The position numbers and the translations under genes are program-made. Shown here piece after piece: positions 22,487 to 34,129 of a stretch of 64,000 nucleotides of DNA; positions within the stretch are counted from its first letter, which is position 1; each line of letters opens with the position of its first letter. The stretch comes from Suillus spraguei. Its lineage: Eukaryota > Basidiomycota > Agaricomycetes > Boletales > Suillaceae. The DNA lies in contig JABCPU010000110.1 in NCBI GenBank assembly GCA_016800925.1, positions 114,826-178,825 on the forward strand. The letters are read 5' to 3'. The notes beneath the pieces were generated by a model, which was given only the letters and a program-made list of their open reading frames with translations, was not told where the DNA came from and did not search any database.

Positions 22487-24468
22487 CTACTTCTGAAGAG
22501 CATCTTCGCCCAGGTCTCTTCCAATACCAGATTGCTTGAATCCACCAAGCGGCAATCCAATGTCTAGCCAATTAGTGAAGTTTACCTATGAACCCGGACC
22601 TGATGGTCAGCTGACTTGAACGTTACGAGAACTATCTCACACTAACCCACGTGGTGCCTGCCTCGATGTTGCTTGCCACACGCATTGCTCTATCGATGTC
22701 CTTCGTAAAAACCGAACACGCGAGTCCATACGTGGTATTGTTTGCTTGTTCAATCACCTCTTTGACGCCGTGAAATGAGTTACCAACAGGACCATGAAAT
22801 ATAAGCGAACCTTCCTCTGCGGAGAATTTCATAATTGCTGCTACTGGACCAAATATTTCTTCTTGCACAATCTTCATATTGGGTGTGCATTCCGTGAAGA
22901 TCGTAGGTTGTATAAAATAGCCTTCTGTGCCGTGCCGCTCGCCACCAAGGCGAAGAGTTGCACCTTCTACTTTGCCGGATTTAATGTAGTCCATGACGCG
23001 CTTACGTCGGATATCGGTGTTTGTGACAGGGTGTCTGGCAACTGCGCACTCACTGTGAATTGTCTCTCAGATATCTGAGGCCCCTGAAACGTGCCCGGGG
23101 AAAATGGATCACCCACAGAAAGACATTGAGCGGTCTCTGTGAACTTTTGCAGAAAGTTGTCATAAATGCCTGCTTGCACGTAAATTCGGGACCCCGCAAT
23201 ACAGATCTCGCCTTGGTTCATGCTTTGTGACCTTCAGGAACAAGACATGAGAGGAAAAGAAACGGAAAACGCACAAAATGCCATTAATAACCCACTTGAC
23301 GACTTGATCAATGTCGACGTCGTCGAAAATAATGCTCGGACTCTTTCCGCCCAACTCGAGGCTGATTTTCTTCAAGTTACTTCTTGCAGCCGCTTCCATG
23401 ATCTTCCGACCCGTGAGAGTACTCCCGGTAAATGCGACCTTGTCAATTATCATGCTTTCACCAACCGCTTGACCCGCGGTATCACCGTAGCCGGGCACGA
23501 TGTTGACCACTCCAGGTGGGAAACCAGCTTCTCGTATCAATGTACATAAGAACAGTGCGGAAAGAGGTGTGAATTCAGAGGGCTTCGCTACAATAGTATT
23601 TCCGCAAGCGAGTGCGGGGGCGAGTTTCATGATAAGCATGCTCACTAGAAGACGCGGGGTGAGTGGAGAATATCCCCATAAGCTTGGATACTGACGGGGA
23701 AAGTTCCATGGAACGATTGCACCCTGTCATATGCTCGTAAACGTCCAATTTACAACGTAATGAGACAATTACTCACGACTACCCCAATAGGCTCGTGACG
23801 GGTGAAACCAATTTTGTCAGGGGTTGTCTAAAGCTCGTTAGAAAGGGGCTTATGTGTTGTAATTGTCGGTAGGCACACCTGAATGCTCTTGCCTTGTAAT
23901 TTGTCAGCCCAACCAGCGTAATAGCGTAGAAGAGAAACTATAGTCGGCAAATCTACCGCCTTGGCCGCGTGGAAGGTCTTGCCTGGCAGAAGCGGATCAG
24001 TGTGATTCGACTGATAAGGCTGGGTGCCTGACTGACCGACGTTAAGGGCCTCGAGGGCAGCAATTTTGTCAGTGTTGGCATCGATAAGATCAGCGAGCTT
24101 GTGAAGCAGTTTGCTTCTGGCTTCTCCTGACACCTTTAAACCCCAATGTTCCTTGAGTGTTGCTCTTGCTGCTTGTGCTGCAATCTCGATATCTTCACGA
24201 TCTCCGACTGAAACTCGGGCAATAAACTTGCAAGTAGCTAGTTTAATACTTAGTATCAGCAAAGCTACATGCTCAGGGAGTCATACCAGGATTAATCAAG
24301 CTGAAGGAATCCGTCAGCATCGTTGACCACTTGTACTATGGGCACTCACTCGATCGTCCCCTTATTGACGGGGTCGAGAAATTCACCGTTGATGAACAGT
24401 TGAGTTGGGAACGTAACGGCACCCTTGTAAACGGCGGTGTTGAACTGGTATGTGCAGGTGGAAGCCAT
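22487..24468 (-). CDS. NAD-dependent aldehyde dehydrogenase
   Basis: Eleven exons: 24350-24468, 24287-24300 (14 nt), 24037-24237, 23879-23982, 23777-23827, 23696-23723 (28 nt), 23275-23644, 23054-23231, 22811-23000, 22647-22759 and 22487-22585, total 488 aa, in frame. Class family ALDH1/2 features: VPWNFPL (Asn170, oxyanion), FTGST NAD loop, LELGGKS (Glu269), [12 protein letters not shown] (catalytic Cys306), [10 protein letters not shown] and the C-terminal [16 protein letters not shown]. It oxidises aldehydes to acids with NAD(P)+, probably in the cytosol. The N-terminus ([14 protein letters not shown]) has no clear mitochondrial signal. Confidence 0.92.
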
Positions 24469-24908
24469 TGTTGCAGGAGGAGGCAGACAGATGAAATCCT
24501 TGCCAGGCTAGTATGGCTGATATAGCTGGTTTTATATGTATTCAAAACATCACGTATTGTGACAAATGGAAATGGAGAAACGCTTCATAGTGTGGCTTTT
24601 GAAGTTCTTTTTTTTGTGAGTGAAACTGGTGGCGTCTTGCCCATCACAAATCGAGTTGCTCGTGAAATGGAGAATGAGGGTGTCGGGAGGTAGTCACGTA
24701 ACAAATATTTCTGGGTTATTAAAGTTTGTGTCGTACTTGTGTCAGAGCGTGATAACTGCAGCACAGCACAGCTAGTGTATATCTGATATCTGTTAAGTTT
24801 AATAACTTCTAGTGGTTAGGAGCGGATAAGCGCCCCCGCAACTTTGTACAACGTAAATAGTAAAATTGGCAGTCACGTAAATGTCACTGTAGGTCACAGC
24901 ATGTCACA
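24469..24908. other. Intergenic flank left of the transposon
   Basis: Contains the putative promoter of the aldehyde dehydrogenase and nothing else recognisable. The last bases before the palindrome are GTCACA, followed by the TA of the element end. Confidence 0.4.
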
Positions 24909-24931
24909 TACACTGCCAAAAATGTTACCGT
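24909..24931 (+). repeat. Outer terminal inverted repeat, copy 1
   Basis: TACACTGCCAAAAATGTTAC... The inner end differs at two of about 23 positions. The preceding bases differ from the mirrored flank, which fixes the boundary. Confidence 0.85.
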
Positions 24932-25136
24932 ATGCAAACTACGGTCTGGGTCTACCGTAAGTTCTTCACGGCCCGAACCCAAAAATATCCTATAGTTTAC
25001 CGATAGTCTACCTGTAAAAGGGAAACGGCCGACTAGCTATGCACTGGCCCACGATTTGGCCATGTTTATTATCTTTTGCGCATCCCATAGTCTCACACTA
25101 CCAACTACCCACGCACACAATCTTGATAAGTCATCA

Positions 25137-28100
25137 ATGGCGTCTTTAGCCTATCCAGAACGTATGTTTCTCATTGTCGACACATGCACGTCGTTCTCAT
25201 CATGCTGGATGCAGACTTCTTGAGGCAAGGGAATCTCTGGACGTGTTTACGCTGTCCAACTGGCTGTTTCGAGCAAGACATCCACCACGCTATACGCCAT
25301 GAGAATACTCAAAAGCACAGGACAGAAATGACTCACTACACTGATGAACTCTGTGCTGCTCAAACTGCTGCTCTCAACGAACCTCACCTTCAGACAAATC
25401 CACTTCTCGATGCTATTTTTATTGCTTCTGGGCTACCGCTGAATGTGCCTCATCCTGCTCCTCTACCTCGCCACCAACAGCCTCTAGGCCAAGATCCCCG
25501 GCAGCAGTCACCTCCTGGGTCATTCAATGATGAACTGGATGGTGGTATAGATATGGAGGTGGATTTTGGGGAACTTAATCCTCCACCTCCTTCCATGGAA
25601 GACATGCATGCGCGCGTTGTTTCCAGTGTGAGCGTATCGCTCCGTCATATGGTCGACCATGGTTTCAACCCATCAGCGGTGGACTCGGATAATGGAGAGG
25701 GAGATGTTCCAGAAGATGAGGACGAGTTCGTTGTGAATGTGAATGCAGAGGGTATGTGTTGCCATTTTATAACAACTTTCTCTCACTATCATGTAGTCTC
25801 TCGTTGTGGGCATAATCAGACCCAGGATGCGCATGAGAATGCATGGTATCCATGGAAAAATCGCCTAGTTCGCATTTCCTTTAGTCTTGTATTTCCTCTC
25901 TAATGTTAGATCAGTCATGTACACTCGATATCATATCAAATTTGCCTCGAGGTGTCTTCTCCCAAGACGAACTCGAGGTGATATTATGGCAATTAAAACA
26001 ACATGGTGTTCACGCAGTACCATCTATTCATCAGATAAAGAGTGTTGGGCGTGCCATAGATGGTCTATGTGGAGTCGAGATCAATCGCTACATTGGCTGT
26101 CTGGGTCACACATACTATATGATTTCACTAGAGTTCATCGTGAAGATGGTGGTCATTTCTCTGTCCTTGAATGTGCTAGTAACTAATGACATATGTAGGC
26201 CTTTGCGAACCCCCTTGTACGGTCAGTCCTCGAGGTTTACCCTGAAGATAGCGGCCCAAAACTTGAGGAAATTCGTCAAGCACGCTGCTGGTTAGAGGAG
26301 CATGACGCCCGACTACTCACACCAATGTACCGTGTTGAGGGCCGTATAGCACGAGATTTCTACACAGATGAACCGACACTCCTTAAGAATGGCATGCTAT
26401 GCATGCCGTTCAGGTTTTTCAAAAATAATGGTCAAGTTTGGTTTCGTGCATGGCCACTCATTCCATGGCATTCTCCCAGTGAGGGACTTAGCTGGCTCAT
26501 TGACCAACGTGACGAACTATCTCTCTCAACCGATGACTTATCAATGACATTTCCGGAGCTTGAGTATGTACCTCTTGGACATGGTCGACCAACACTTCAG
26601 TCAACGTTTTGTAAGTATGGTTCATGTTTTTGTAATTACACTACTTAACAAAGGTCAGATTGTTGCGATCCTACTGGCTGTATTAAGCTATGGGTAGAAC
26701 CAATGACGAACCCATGGCGACTGAAGGCCAATGGCCATCGTGTTGTTGCATATCCTGTACTACTCTACTGCGACGACACTTCAGGTAACCGATCCAAAAA
26801 ATGGAATGAACACAACACATTCCTTATGAATGCTGCTGGACTTCCACGAGAACACATGCAGCGGGAGTACAATCTTAGTTTTATATGTACATCAAATATA
26901 GCACCTCCACTAGAAATGCTCGAAGGAATTGTTGAGCAACTCGAGTGAGCGGAGCCTGCTCCCATGACAAAAATCAAAACTGACATAACTGTGATAGATC
27001 GTGTCAAGAAACAGGTATTTGGGCCTATGACTGCAGCTACCACGACATCATACTTGTAATCATCTCAGTCCTTGCATTGCTTGGTGACAATCCGATGCAA
27101 AGTGAATTTGCTTGCCATGCAGGTCTAATGTCGAAGTTTTTTTGCCGTTGTTGCTGGGTAAAAGGGAAAGATGTTGCCGACATGCTCGAGGTTGGTGGTG
27201 TTAAGAAGGAGACTGTTCAGGGAATGGTCAGTCGTATTACAAGATTCATGAAGGTTGGTACTTGAGATATTGTAGCTTCGTGGCATGGTCTCAAATGTTG
27301 TAGGTTGGTGCCGCACGAACCACAGCAGAAACTCAGAGCATCTCACGTCAGATGCTTGAAAATGCATCAACTCTTGCACGCCAAAAGGAAAATGTAGATC
27401 TTCAGACATCTACTGGTGTCAAGGACACAATACTCCGCTTTTTCCTTGACAAATTAGAGAAGGCAAGGAAATCACTCAGTGGGCATGCAGCACGACAGGC
27501 AACTCGAGAGGCTTATTCAAGGTTACCAGCAAATACCTTTAGCCCAGTGTGGCGAATTAGAGGTATATCATTGATCATATGTTCACGATATTGGACTTGC
27601 ACTCACTTTGTTCTTGAAAGGTCTGAATCCGCATTCTGATACGCCAATTGAAATTTTACATGTGGTTCTCCTGGGTTTCCTCAAATACTTCTGGCGAGAT
27701 GCAGTTGAACGCCTCTCTGCTGTCAACAAAGCTATTGTTGAAGCTCGTTTGTCAAGTCTTGATGTTTCTGGCCTTGGGCCCAATGTAGCAAAACCCCGTG
27801 GTCATACACTTGTTCATTATGCTGGGTCGCTTGTTGGTCGTGATTTTCGTTTGATAAGTCAAGTTGCTGTATTTGTACTGTATGATATGCTTGAAACCAA
27901 GATCCTCGATGCATGGGCTGCGCTATGTGTTCTTGTCCCACTTCTTTGGATGCCAACAATTGATAATCTCGATAATTATATGGTGCGCCAAGTACTCAAT
28001 CTCATGACGCTGGTTTCAACATGATTTCAGGTTGAACTCGATGTGGCAATCAAAAGATTCATGGACTGTACTGCTCGCTGGACACCACGATGGTTCAACA

Positions 28101-29172
28101 AGCCAAAATTTCACCTCATCTTGCATGTTGTTGACCACATACGGAGATTTGGCCCTGCAATCACATTTGCCACGGAAGTCCATGAGTCATACAACAGTAT
28201 CATTCGTGGCTGGTCCATCAATTCAAATCGGATGGCACCTTCACGTGATATTGCACGACGTGCTGCTGGCTTACTCCGCTTGCGGCACCTACTCAGTGGT
28301 GGATACTTCGAGGTTGAGACAGACAAATCAGATGGCACAACACAAACAGAATTGATTCAAGCAGGAGTGAATCCTCGAATCTATGGTGAACAGCCATCAA
28401 TCATCACTCGTAAACTTGGTTTTCCTCTTTCTGAGTCATTTTCTCATCTAGGTATGTAAGTAGGATTATTCGAGACCGTTTGCCTTATCCTTTCTACAGG
28501 ATTTGCCAAAAGGGCAAAAATGCGCCCTCTCATTTGGAACCAGACTTTGTCATCGACATACTGTGTTTCCCCAGGTATCGCAGATCACACGATATTAATA
28601 CAGTGTCGGGAAGTCATTGTTTCCAATGGTGATCCTGTTGCACTTGATTCGTTCACGGTATTCCATGTTCAAGACCACTTTTTAATTGGGAGGGTGGCTG
28701 AAATTTTGACGAGGGAACAGGATTTCGAGGGGAAAGCAGACTGGGTTTTACTTCAATGCTATAATACTGGTCCCCTCATCCAGCCATACTTGATGCCTTC
28801 ACTCTTGAAAACCGAGAGGTATCACTTGGTCACTCCTGAGGTAAATGATGTTCTACTTTCATATACAGTCTATTGAACTTCACCACGGCAACTTAGCAAA
28901 TTGACTGTAGTGTCAATGTACAACACAACTGCGCAGCCAATCATTGCGACCTCTCTTCAACACAACCAGTGTTTCTCGAAAGGGAGCGTCAAGTGGAGGA
29001 CACGCAGGCAGTGAGACATCGTGATGTTCACACAGAGGATCTGATTCTGAATGTGGCGAAGATGCGAGATGCGAAATTCATTTTGAAATTTAGAGAAGCT
29101 GCCCCCCTACTTGATACTGATTCACTTGTCAACATTGTTTGCGAATCTGAACTAGCAGCAGGCATACATTAG
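25137..29172 (+). CDS. Transposase-like protein, copy 1 (1159 aa)
   Basis: Twelve exons: 25137-25161, 25215-25751, 25797-25867, 25915-26148, 26199-26610, 26659-26944, 26998-27253, 27304-27562, 27621-27982, 28031-28451, 28500-28840 and 28897-29172, total 1159 aa with no stop. The N-terminus has a Cys/His cluster (CLRCPTGCFEQDIHH) suggesting a DNA-binding finger. The core has YCDDTSG, a conserved KKWNEHNTFL..AGLPRE block, LLGDNPMQSE, then CRCCW and HESYNSIIRGWS. Asp in YCDD, Asp in GDNP and Glu in TEVHES are candidate DDE ligands, though I cannot verify this. It ends with a Cys-containing tail (NVQHNC..NHCD). It should cut and join the element ends in the nucleus. Confidence 0.85.
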
Positions 29173-29340
29173 GGACATTTTTCATTTACCAGTAGGATTT
29201 TTGTTTTGTTGATATAGTACTGCGGTCCAATTTTTTGATTTTGAGCGTGTGCCACTGCCATAGTTTGAACTTAGCGAAATAATCACTGTGACTTGTCATC
29301 TGCAACCACACTCCCAACACTTCCACACTCCTTCCATCCA

Positions 29341-31188
29341 ATGAACATCAGCAGACTTATGACACCTGCAGGCACTCACTCTGAACCAACTTCACAAGTT
29401 CCAAGTCGCAGTCCATGCCCAGCACAACAATATTTCCCCAACGATGACAGGCGGCGCTCAAACAGTGATCATTACTATGTACCTTCAAGTGATACGTCCA
29501 ATTCTGCACATACTAGTGCCTTTCAGCAGACCAGTAGGAATTTTAATGGGGCTTCTATCCATTCAGGTCCTACCATTGCCAGAAATCGTGGCAATATCAA
29601 CATTAATTTCAATGCCAATCATCAATTGACCACAGTGTCCGACTCTCGATCTCAGGCTCCATACCACAATCACAGTGGCTATAATTCCCCTCATTCAGCT
29701 GCACCAGTTCCATTCTCTGCAGGGCAGAAGCGCACACGTTCATCATACAACGACGAATACAGTGACGATGAATTGGATAAATCTTTGACCTCCCAACTGC
29801 CTCAGTCAGGTGCAACTCCAAGTCGGCGGTTTCCTGCCACTGCAGTGCCACCAGCTGGATCTATTCAAGTTGGTCCAGAAGTTATTGCTGCCATCACACA
29901 GATGTATAGCCTCAATAGTGAGAGGTCACGCAGTTTGCAGTCTTATGCTTTAGTGAGTAACCTTATGCAATTGAATGCATGCATACTGACAGTGTACACG
30001 ATGTCAGGCTGCTGGAGATATGCCGCTGCCTGCAAAGATGACATCCCTTATGTCCTTTGCCGCCCTGAACATGTGCTTACAACTTGTAGAAGAAACGGCT
30101 ACAAAAGTGTCTACATTCTCTTCCGAGTTGGCAGTTCTCCGGGGTCTTGTCAAAACTTCGTGGGTGGTTGATGATACCTTGAAGGTCAGTTTGCTATGAT
30201 GTTCTGAACTGATACTTAATGTCTTTCCAAAGGCCCAATTTGCAGATATGGCAAAGCGGGCACTCATCAAGGAAGACCGAACAAACTTCGTCAACATGTA
30301 CCAAGAAATTCTGGTACAAATTTTATCAAGTTTGCTATCACTTGTATTGACATCGTTGTACACCGTCAGCAGGATGTTGAGCGACGTTCAGATGAGCTGA
30401 AGATTACCGAACAAATCAAAGCCAAGGCCCATAAAGCAGCTATTCTTCGTGCGATTCGCAACGCATGCAACAATGTCCGTAACAATGCAAGGAAATTCGT
30501 AAGATTATTTCTGCCATATTTATTTGCTATCTAGTTATGCGTGACTTGCCAGATTCTCGTATCAGTGCAGGATGGTCCCTTGTGCCTGACTCTTGAGGAT
30601 TTCGCAGTCTCATGGCTCACTCGCTTCAACCCTGCCGCTGTCACAATACCACTGTCAGTTACACTGCTGGCACAAGTGGTACAAATTGTAAGTTTTGCAG
30701 TGTCTCAGTTTTCGAGTGTGGTACAATTTTCTCCATTTACAGCGCGACTTTGCCATGCACAATCTCGAGCTGCTTGACTTGGATGGAAATGACGATGATG
30801 AGAATGACGAAGGCATGACACCAGCTCCTACAACACGCCGTGGTGGAAAGAAGGCCAAGGTTGACATGCCAGAACCCAAGTTTTGGAAGCGGTTCGAAAC
30901 CCACCTTCGTTCTCAGAGAGATTCTTTTGCGCAGGACAAGGATGGCTATCAGTGGTGAGCTTTATTCATAGTTGATGAGTTGATTGTCTCACTGGCGTCT
31001 TTCTTAGTTATATTGGAGGATTAATCACCAAGGATCACGCACGATTTGGCAAGCCTAAAACCACTGCCCTGCAAGGTGACAACATCCCAGGATCTTCGAC
31101 AAACCCCTGTGCACCCGGGCTAATGACTGCCGACCACGACCTTAACAATATGCTGGTAACAATGTTTGATCATTCAGTGCGCCGCTAG
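29341..31188 (+). CDS. Second transposon-encoded protein, copy 1 (507 aa)
   Basis: Seven exons: 29341-29952, 30008-30184, 30233-30313, 30373-30498, 30553-30687, 30743-30954 and 31008-31188, giving 507 aa in frame. The N-terminal ~200 residues are Ser/Thr/Pro/Asn/His-rich and probably disordered, with an acidic YSDDELD patch. The middle is helical and charged (ERRSDELKITEQIKAKAHKAA). A basic patch RRGGKKAKV precedes FWKRFETHLRSQRDSF. There are no known catalytic motifs. I infer an accessory DNA-binding or regulatory subunit, like the second protein of two-gene DNA transposons. I chose the ATG at 29341 since upstream sequence lacks an in-frame ATG. Confidence 0.7.
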
Positions 31189-31616
31189 TATTTCCCTCTC
31201 TTTCTCATCCACAAGCACCATTTTACATACAATCATTGGACACTCACTCGCATTATCGTTGGACTCCCCTCATTTCGCAATGCATTGGACTTATCACCAT
31301 CATTCTCACTCGTCATTCTCACTTGACTACTCCTTTTATTTAATGGTCTTCTGTCTCTATATTTCCCTAGTAGCTCGTATCTTACCGGAGAATGACAGCT
31401 AATGTTTGTTTCGTGAAATCTGTTGCCTGTCGTCAGAATGCCATTGCAAAGCTTTGTACTCGCCCATGAAAAGTCTATTGCATCCCTTCTTGGTTTTCCA
31501 TGCTCGACGCTAACGGTCCATCATGGATTCCTTTTTGCAGTCCACCAATAGGCTCACCGTAGGATTTCCATGCGTCGACTCATATGTCACCCAACGTCAT
31601 CACCATTAGTCAGACC

Positions 31617-31639
31617 ACGGTAACATTTTCTGCAGTGTA
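31617..31639 (-). repeat. Inner terminal inverted repeat, copy 1
   Basis: Reads, on the minus strand, TACACTGCAGAAAATGTTAC..., matching the outer end with two mismatches. Confidence 0.85.
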
Positions 31640-31662
31640 AGCAAGGGCGACCTCGCACCATG
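31640..31662. other. 23-bp unique centre of the palindrome
   Basis: AGCAAGGGCGACCTCGCACC plus ATG: not self-complementary and not part of either element. It is the only single-copy DNA between 24909 and 38393 and is flanked by TA on both sides. Confidence 0.85.
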
Positions 31663-31685
31663 TACACTGCAGAAAATGTTACCGT
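31663..31685 (+). repeat. Inner terminal inverted repeat, copy 2
   Basis: TACACTGCAGAAAATGTTAC..., the mirror of 31617-31639. Confidence 0.85.
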
Positions 31686-32113
31686 GGTCTGACTAATGGT
31701 GATGACGTTGGGTGACATATGAGTCGACGCATGGAAATCCTACGGTGAGCCTATTGGTGGACTGCAAAAAGGAATCCATGATGGACCGTTAGCGTCGAGC
31801 ATGGAAAACCAAGAAGGGATGCAATAGACTTTTCATGGGCGAGTACAAAGCTTTGCAATGGCATTCTGACGACAGGCAACAGATTTCACGAAACAAACAT
31901 TAGCTGTCATTCTCCGGTAAGATACGAGCTACTAGGGAAATATAGAGACAGAAGACCATTAAATAAAAGGAGTAGTCAAGTGAGAATGACGAGTGAGAAT
32001 GATGGTGATAAGTCCAATGCATTGCGAAATGAGGGGAGTCCAACGATAATGCGAGTGAGTGTCCAATGATTGTATGTAAAATGGTGCTTGTGGATGAGAA
32101 AGAGAGGGAAATA

Positions 32114-33961
32114 CTAGCGGCGCACTGAATGATCAAACATTGTTACCAGCATATTGTTAAGGTCGTGGTCGGCAGTCATTAGCCCGGGTGCACAGGGGTT
32201 TGTCGAAGATCCTGGGATGTTGTCACCTTGCAGGGCAGTGGTTTTAGGCTTGCCAAATCGTGCGTGATCCTTGGTGATTAATCCTCCAATATAACTAAGA
32301 AAGACGCCAGTGAGACAATCAACTCATCAACTATGAATAAAGCTCACCACTGATAGCCATCCTTGTCCTGCGCAAAAGAATCTCTCTGAGAACGAAGGTG
32401 GGTTTCGAACCGCTTCCAAAACTTGGGTTCTGGCATGTCAACCTTGGCCTTCTTTCCACCACGGCGTGTTGTAGGAGCTGGTGTCATGCCTTCGTCATTC
32501 TCATCATCGTCATTTCCATCCAAGTCAAGCAGCTCGAGATTGTGCATGGCAAAGTCGCGCTGTAAATGGAGAAAATTGTACCACACTCGAAAACTGAGAC
32601 ACTGCAAAACTTACAATTTGTACCACTTGTGCCAGCAGTGTAACTGACAGTGGTATTGTGACAGCGGCAGGGTTGAAGCGAGTGAGCCATGAGACTGCGA
32701 AATCCTCAAGAGTCAGGCACAAGGGACCATCCTGCACTGATACGAGAATCTGGCAAGTCACGCATAACTAGATAGCAAATAAATATGGCAGAAATAATCT
32801 TACGAATTTCCTTGCATTGTTACGGACATTGTTGCATGCGTTGCGAATCGCACGAAGAATAGCTGCTTTATGGGCCTTGGCTTTGATTTGTTCGGTAATC
32901 TTCAGCTCATCTGAACGTCGCTCAACATCCTGCTGACGGTGTACAACGATGTCAATACAAGTGATAGCAAACTTGATAAAATTTGTACCAGAATTTCTTG
33001 GTACATGTTGACGAAGTTTGTTCGGTCTTCCTTGATGAGTGCCCGCTTTGCCATATCTGCAAATTGGGCCTTTGGAAAGACATTAAGTATCAGTTCAGAA
33101 CATCATAGCAAACTGACCTTCAAGGTATCATCAACCACCCACGAAGTTTTGACAAGACCCCGGAGAACTGCCAACTCGGAAGAGAATGTAGACACTTTTG
33201 TAGCCGTTTCTTCTACAAGTTGTAAGCACATGTTCAGGGCGGCAAAGGACATAAGGGATGTCATCTTTGCAGGCAGCGGCATATCTCCAGCAGCCTGACA
33301 TCGTGTACACTGTCAGTATGCATGCATTCAATTGCATAAGGTTACTCACTAAAGCATAAGACTGCAAACTGCGTGACCTCTCACTATTGAGGCTATACAT
33401 CTGTGTGATGGCAGCAATAACTTCTGGACCAACTTGAATAGATCCAGCTGGTGGCACTGCAGTGGCAGGAAACCGCCGACTTGGAGTTGCACCTGACTGA
33501 GGCAGTTGGGAGGTCAAAGATTTATCCAATTCATCGTCACTGTATTCGTCGTTGTATGATGAACGTGTGCGCTTCTGCCCTGCAGAGAATGGAACTGGTG
33601 CAGCTGAATGAGGGGAATTATAGCCACTGTGATTGTGGTATGGAGCCTGAGATCGAGAGTCGGACACTGTGGTCAATTGATGATTGGCATTGAAATTAAT
33701 GTTGATATTGCCACGATTTCTGGCAATGGTAGGACCTGAATGGATAGAAGCCCCATTAAAATTCCTACTGGTCTGCTGAAAGGCACTAGTATGTGCAGAA
33801 TTGGACGTATCACTTGAAGGTACATAGTAATGATCACTGTTTGAGCGCCGCCTGTCATCGTTGGGGAAATATTGTTGTGCTGGGCATGGACTGCGACTTG
33901 GAACTTGTGAAGTTGGTTCAGAGTGAGTGCCTGCAGGTGTCATAAGTCTGCTGATGTTCAT
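32114..33961 (-). CDS. Second transposon-encoded protein, copy 2 (507 aa)
   Basis: Mirror of the gene at 29341-31188, with seven exons at 33350-33961, 33118-33294, 32989-33069, 32804-32929, 32615-32749, 32348-32559 and 32114-32294. The encoded protein is identical to copy 1. No function beyond a presumed accessory role can be given. Confidence 0.7.
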
Positions 33962-34129
33962 TGGATGGAAGGAGTGTGGAAGTGTTGGGAGTGTGGTTGC
34001 AGATGACAAGTCACAGTGATTATTTCGCTAAGTTCAAACTATGGCAGTGGCACACGCTCAAAATCAAAAAATTGGACCGCAGTACTATATCAACAAAACA
34101 AAAATCCTACTGGTAAATGAAAAATGTCC

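Larger units (their letters stand above)
24909..31639 (+). mobile_element. DNA transposon copy 1 (CACTG termini, autonomous-looking)
   Basis: A 6,731-bp element bounded by inverted ends TACACTGC[CA/AG]AAAATGTTACCGT. It carries two open multi-exon genes pointing inward. The CACTG start resembles CACTA/EnSpm-type ends, and both ends abut TA, so a 2-bp TA target duplication is possible. The protein is a type common in mushroom genomes; I do not assign a named superfamily. The copy at 31663-38393 is its exact reverse complement as far as I compared (both ends, the 230 bp by the centre and all reading frames). Confidence 0.88.
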
